A stretch of 8,312 bases of DNA from Defluviitaleaceae bacterium. Lineage in GTDB: Bacteria > Bacillota > Clostridia > Lachnospirales > WRAX01. The notes under the pieces are model-generated. The model was given only the letters and a program-made list of their open reading frames with translations, had not been told where the DNA came from and searched no databases. Shown here piece by piece: positions 6,457 through 8,312 of this stretch (positions within the stretch are counted from its first letter, which is position 1; the number at the start of each line of letters is the position of its first letter). The stretch lies in assembly GCA_009787945.1 (NCBI GenBank), contig WQSI01000076.1, positions 1 through 8,312 of the forward strand, read 5' to 3'. The position numbers and the translations under genes were made by a program.

Positions 6457-6486
6457 ATTATATACAACTTTACGTAAACCCCACAA
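6457..6486 (-). promoter_or_regulatory. Putative sigma-A-type promoter of the hsp70 gene
   Basis: On the minus strand a perfect TATAAT (6457-6462) lies 39 bases before the hsp70 ATG, with an 18-base spacer from TTGTGG (6481-6486), a weak match to TTGACA. The spacer contains the perfect 10-base palindrome TTTACGTAAA (6469-6478). The -10 box is convincing; the -35 box is not. The position just downstream of the palindromic element suggests that hsp70, and perhaps the following genes, have their own promoter. Confidence 0.45.
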
Positions 6487-6506
6487 CCACGTCATCCCCA
6501 TCCACT

Positions 6507-6600
6507 GTAGGGGCGCATATTATGCGCCCTCTGCTGGACAAATGTATTCGGCATCAGCACAAACTTTGTTGGACAACAGGCGCATATTATGCGCCCCTAC
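6507..6600. repeat. Palindromic MITE/REP-like element, copy 2
   Basis: Arms 6507-6528 and 6579-6600 (outer end GTAGGGGCGCATA) are inverted repeats with one mismatch at the centre of each arm's own palindrome. The element has the same length, orientation and interior as the copy at 4638-4731. Similarity continues to the right (GGGGTTGTGTAATTTTT after 6602, offset by two bases). It lies in the hsp70 upstream region, 20 bases beyond the putative -35 box, and next to the methyltransferase remnant. Confidence 0.87.
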
Positions 6601-6602
6601 GA

Positions 6603-6781
6603 GGGGTTGTGTAATTTTTTATCCCAATCCACAAACCCCGCAAATTCGGCATCGCTCTGCATCCATTAAATGGTAAAGTGCGCCCATGCACAGCACCATG
6701 TCTAATGTCGTGGAAAAGGCGGGCTTCTTCGTTGTAGTTCTTTTCGTAGAAATCTTTGATTTTGGTAATATTTTCGCCTCT
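6603..6781 (-). pseudogene. Decayed fragment of a class I SAM-dependent methyltransferase
   Basis: Directly after the stop of the helical-repeat gene the minus strand carries three protein-like stretches in three frames. The first (6769-6710) reads ITKIKDFYEKNYNEEARLFH, which resembles the N-terminus of small SAM methyltransferases. A GAGGCG site precedes it, but an ATG start is missing (ATT in its place). The second (6705-6655) reads LDMVLCMGALYHLMDAE, close to the family motif 'D-x-VLCLGPLYHLxxxED'. The glycine-rich SAM-binding motif I normally between them is absent, so an internal deletion is likely. The third (6653-6606) reads DAEFAGFVDWDKKLHN; its origin is not clear. The gene cannot be functional as it stands. 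The palindromic element lies at its decayed end. The assignment rests on two short motifs read by eye. Confidence 0.55.
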
Positions 6782-8312
6782 TTACATAATTTTTGCCCGA
6801 ATGGCAGGTTTTTCCTCCAGCCTTGTGGTCACAATTTCTTCGACCTTTTCATATTTGAACATTTGCTCGTAAATTAGCGCGCTGTTGATGGTGTAGAACA
6901 AATCTCCATTTTTTTCCAGAACGTGAGGGCTTTGGTTGCTGATGGTTTGGGGGGTGGTTTTCACGCTGCCGCTTCCCCTTGTTTCTGCCACATAATACTC
7001 AATTTCTTCCCCGTAAAAATGGGGGATGTGGGCGAGAAACAGCCCAAAGGCAACGTATGTCATAGGGGTTTGGCTAAATTCTGTTTCACCTAGCTCGCGA
7101 TGGTACAAGGTTGCCGTAAATTCGCCTTTGCCGCGGTGGGCAAAAGCTGTATTCTTATCTATATACGCAGAAAGGATTGTTTTGTCTGTTATCTTTTTGA
7201 AAATTGGGAAAATAATGCCTGCTTCTTCGGCTTTTGCCAGGGCAGAAGCCAGGATTTCCTTTGATTTTGTGCGGTTTGCGCCAGTTTTTATATAAACATG
7301 AGCCAAGGCAAAATACAGCAGGTTTGAGCTTTCTTCGTTTACAAAATCTTCCATTATTTGGATGGTGGGATTTTCTGGCAATAGGTCATTTATAATAATT
7401 TCGTAGCAAAGATATGGGATAAAGTCCTGTAAAATGGGGTTTTTCACGTCTTGCTTAACAAGCTCTGTGAAAATAGACTGGACACCCTTGCTGCAATCGC
7501 GGGTTAGCAGGGCTGTGTCTAAAATTCTTATAAACAAAGCCCCCTCGAAAATCCCTAGATTTAGCAGGGTTTTTGCAAGCTCCACCCAAGCACCAATTGG
7601 AGCTGTGTAGTGGTCAAGTACCATTTTCATCAGCTTTTGGTCATGCCAACCTCTCGTCAGCATGTCGGCAGATGCCTGAGCCACTCCCTTTTTGCTGGTA
7701 ATTTTATCCATATGCTCTGATAAGAGCTTTAAAGCCCCAAATAACGCCCTGTCGGGGATTTCGTAACCCCAGCGGGATAGAAGGCTTGCCGCCCTGTTGT
7801 GGTCGTTTGCCTTTAAATAGGCCGTTAGCATCTGCTCCAAATGTTTTTTGTTGACAGAAGCTTCGTCAAGCCCTTTAAAATATTCCACAGCCCGCACAAA
7901 GTCGCCATTTTGGGCATAGTGATTGCCAAGGCTTGCGTTTATCATGCGCACAAAACTGCGGTCAACTCCAGAAGCTTTTACAACTTTGTCAAAAATTGTC
8001 AGAGCTTCTGCCGTCATCTCTTCGGACTTTATATAGTAGTCAGCTAAAAATATCAGCATTTCTAATGGTTGATAGTGATTATTGTAAAACCAGTGGTGCA
8101 ACCCAAAATCCACATTTTGAACAAGTTTTGTTAGGCTGTGTTTGCTGTCAATGATATTTCGCAAGCTGTCATCAAAGCAAGTAATTCTCACATTTGGCGA
8201 CCACAAATTAACCCTCACACGCCCATCTTTTAGGGTGTGCAGCTCCTCCTGCCGCTTAAAATCTTCTTGAACCAAAATTTTCTTCGCCCGAGGGTCATCC
8301 ACAACAATGTCA
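6782..8312 (-). CDS. Large helical-repeat protein resembling the C-terminal half of DUF5717 proteins, 5'-truncated
   Basis: The frame is open to the right edge: codons before GTG 8302 read DIV, so that GTG is internal and the N-terminus lies outside the window. The visible ~509 residues are mostly amphipathic helix pairs with TPR-like spacing, for example FDKVVKASGVDRSFVRMINA, LGNHYAQNGDFVRAVEYFKG and LLYFALAHVYIKTGANRTKS. They are followed (~380-440, counted from GTG 8302) by a strand-rich segment ending MTYVAFGLFLAHIPHFYGEE and IEYYVAE, then a last helical unit. Ending in 'FYGE-x-I-x-YY-x-x-E' is what I recall of DUF5717, a large clostridial protein family of unknown function; this assignment is from memory and moderate. 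Known roles of such repeats are protein-protein contacts, so a scaffold or adaptor for the neighbouring Hsp70 is possible but unproven. It ends RAKIM at TAA 6782-6784, immediately before the methyltransferase remnant. Confidence 0.85.
   Translation of the reverse strand, partial: DIVVDDPRAKKILVQEDFKRQEELHTLKDGRVRVNLWSPNVRITCFDDSLRNIIDSKHSLTKLVQNVDFGLHHWFYNNHYQPLEMLIFLADYYIKSEEMTAEALTIFDKVVKASGVDRSFVRMINASLGNHYAQNGDFVRAVEYFKGLDEASVNKKHLEQMLTAYLKANDHNRAASLLSRWGYEIPDRALFGALKLLSEHMDKITSKKGVAQASADMLTRGWHDQKLMKMVLDHYTAPIGAWVELAKTLLNLGIFEGALFIRILDTALLTRDCSKGVQSIFTELVKQDVKNPILQDFIPYLCYEIIINDLLPENPTIQIMEDFVNEESSNLLYFALAHVYIKTGANRTKSKEILASALAKAEEAGIIFPIFKKITDKTILSAYIDKNTAFAHRGKGEFTATLYHRELGETEFSQTPMTYVAFGLFLAHIPHFYGEEIEYYVAETRGSGSVKTTPQTISNQSPHVLEKNGDLFYTINSALIYEQMFKYEKVEEIVTTRLEEKPAIRAKIM

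Noticed and set aside
4637..6600. The two palindromic repeats as a CRISPR array
   Set aside because: There are only two copies ~1.9 kb apart with a gene between them, and they are imperfectly conserved.
6507..6620. Palindromic element followed by a T-run (AATTTTTT) as a plus-strand terminator
   Set aside because: No plus-strand gene is transcribed into it; the T-run belongs to the AT-rich flank and codes for lysines of the methyltransferase remnant on the other strand.
8296..8302. GTG 8302 or ATG 8298 as the start of the helical-repeat gene
   Set aside because: The frame stays open to the edge, no ribosome binding site is visible, and the protein appears to be the C-terminal part of a larger family.

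Overview
The window looks like a chromosomal segment of a low-to-moderate-GC Firmicute, most likely a Clostridia/Lachnospirales-type anaerobe. The support is strong AGGAGG-type ribosome binding sites, a YpsC-type rRNA methyltransferase, a clostridial-looking DUF5717-like helical-repeat protein and REP/MITE-like GTAGGGGCG palindromes. The taxonomic call is inference. No tRNA, rRNA, CRISPR array or transposase gene was seen.

Layout. Plus strand, 1-1436: the 3' part of a THUMP/N6-adenine-type RNA methyltransferase (RlmL-N/YpsC family), then one base later a small single-pass membrane protein of unknown function, closed by a compact intrinsic terminator that includes its stop codon. Everything from about 1438 to the right edge reads on the minus strand and converges on that terminator. 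In transcription order (right to left) it holds: a large helical-repeat protein resembling the C-terminal half of DUF5717 proteins (cut by the window edge); a decayed fragment of a SAM-dependent methyltransferase; a palindromic repeat element; a promoter-like site; a lidless Hsp70; a second copy of the palindromic element; an MBL-fold hydrolase; a 617-residue protein whose last ~85 residues are a GrpE nucleotide-exchange domain; and a small two-helix membrane protein with a DUF3592-like tail.

How the genes may work together. The most interesting unit is an accessory chaperone module: a DnaK-like ATPase that ends after the substrate-binding beta domain, plus an unusual GrpE-domain protein with a ~530-residue N-terminal extension, next to a helical-repeat protein that could be a scaffold or client adaptor. 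No J-domain protein is visible in the window.

Two structural observations stand out. First, the last 29 bases of the GrpE-domain gene are perfectly duplicated on the far side of the small membrane-protein gene, directly beside the terminator, so that gene looks like a ~575-bp cassette inserted at the 3' end of the GrpE gene. Second, two 94-bp copies of one palindromic element (76 of 94 positions identical by hand count) bracket the hsp70 gene.
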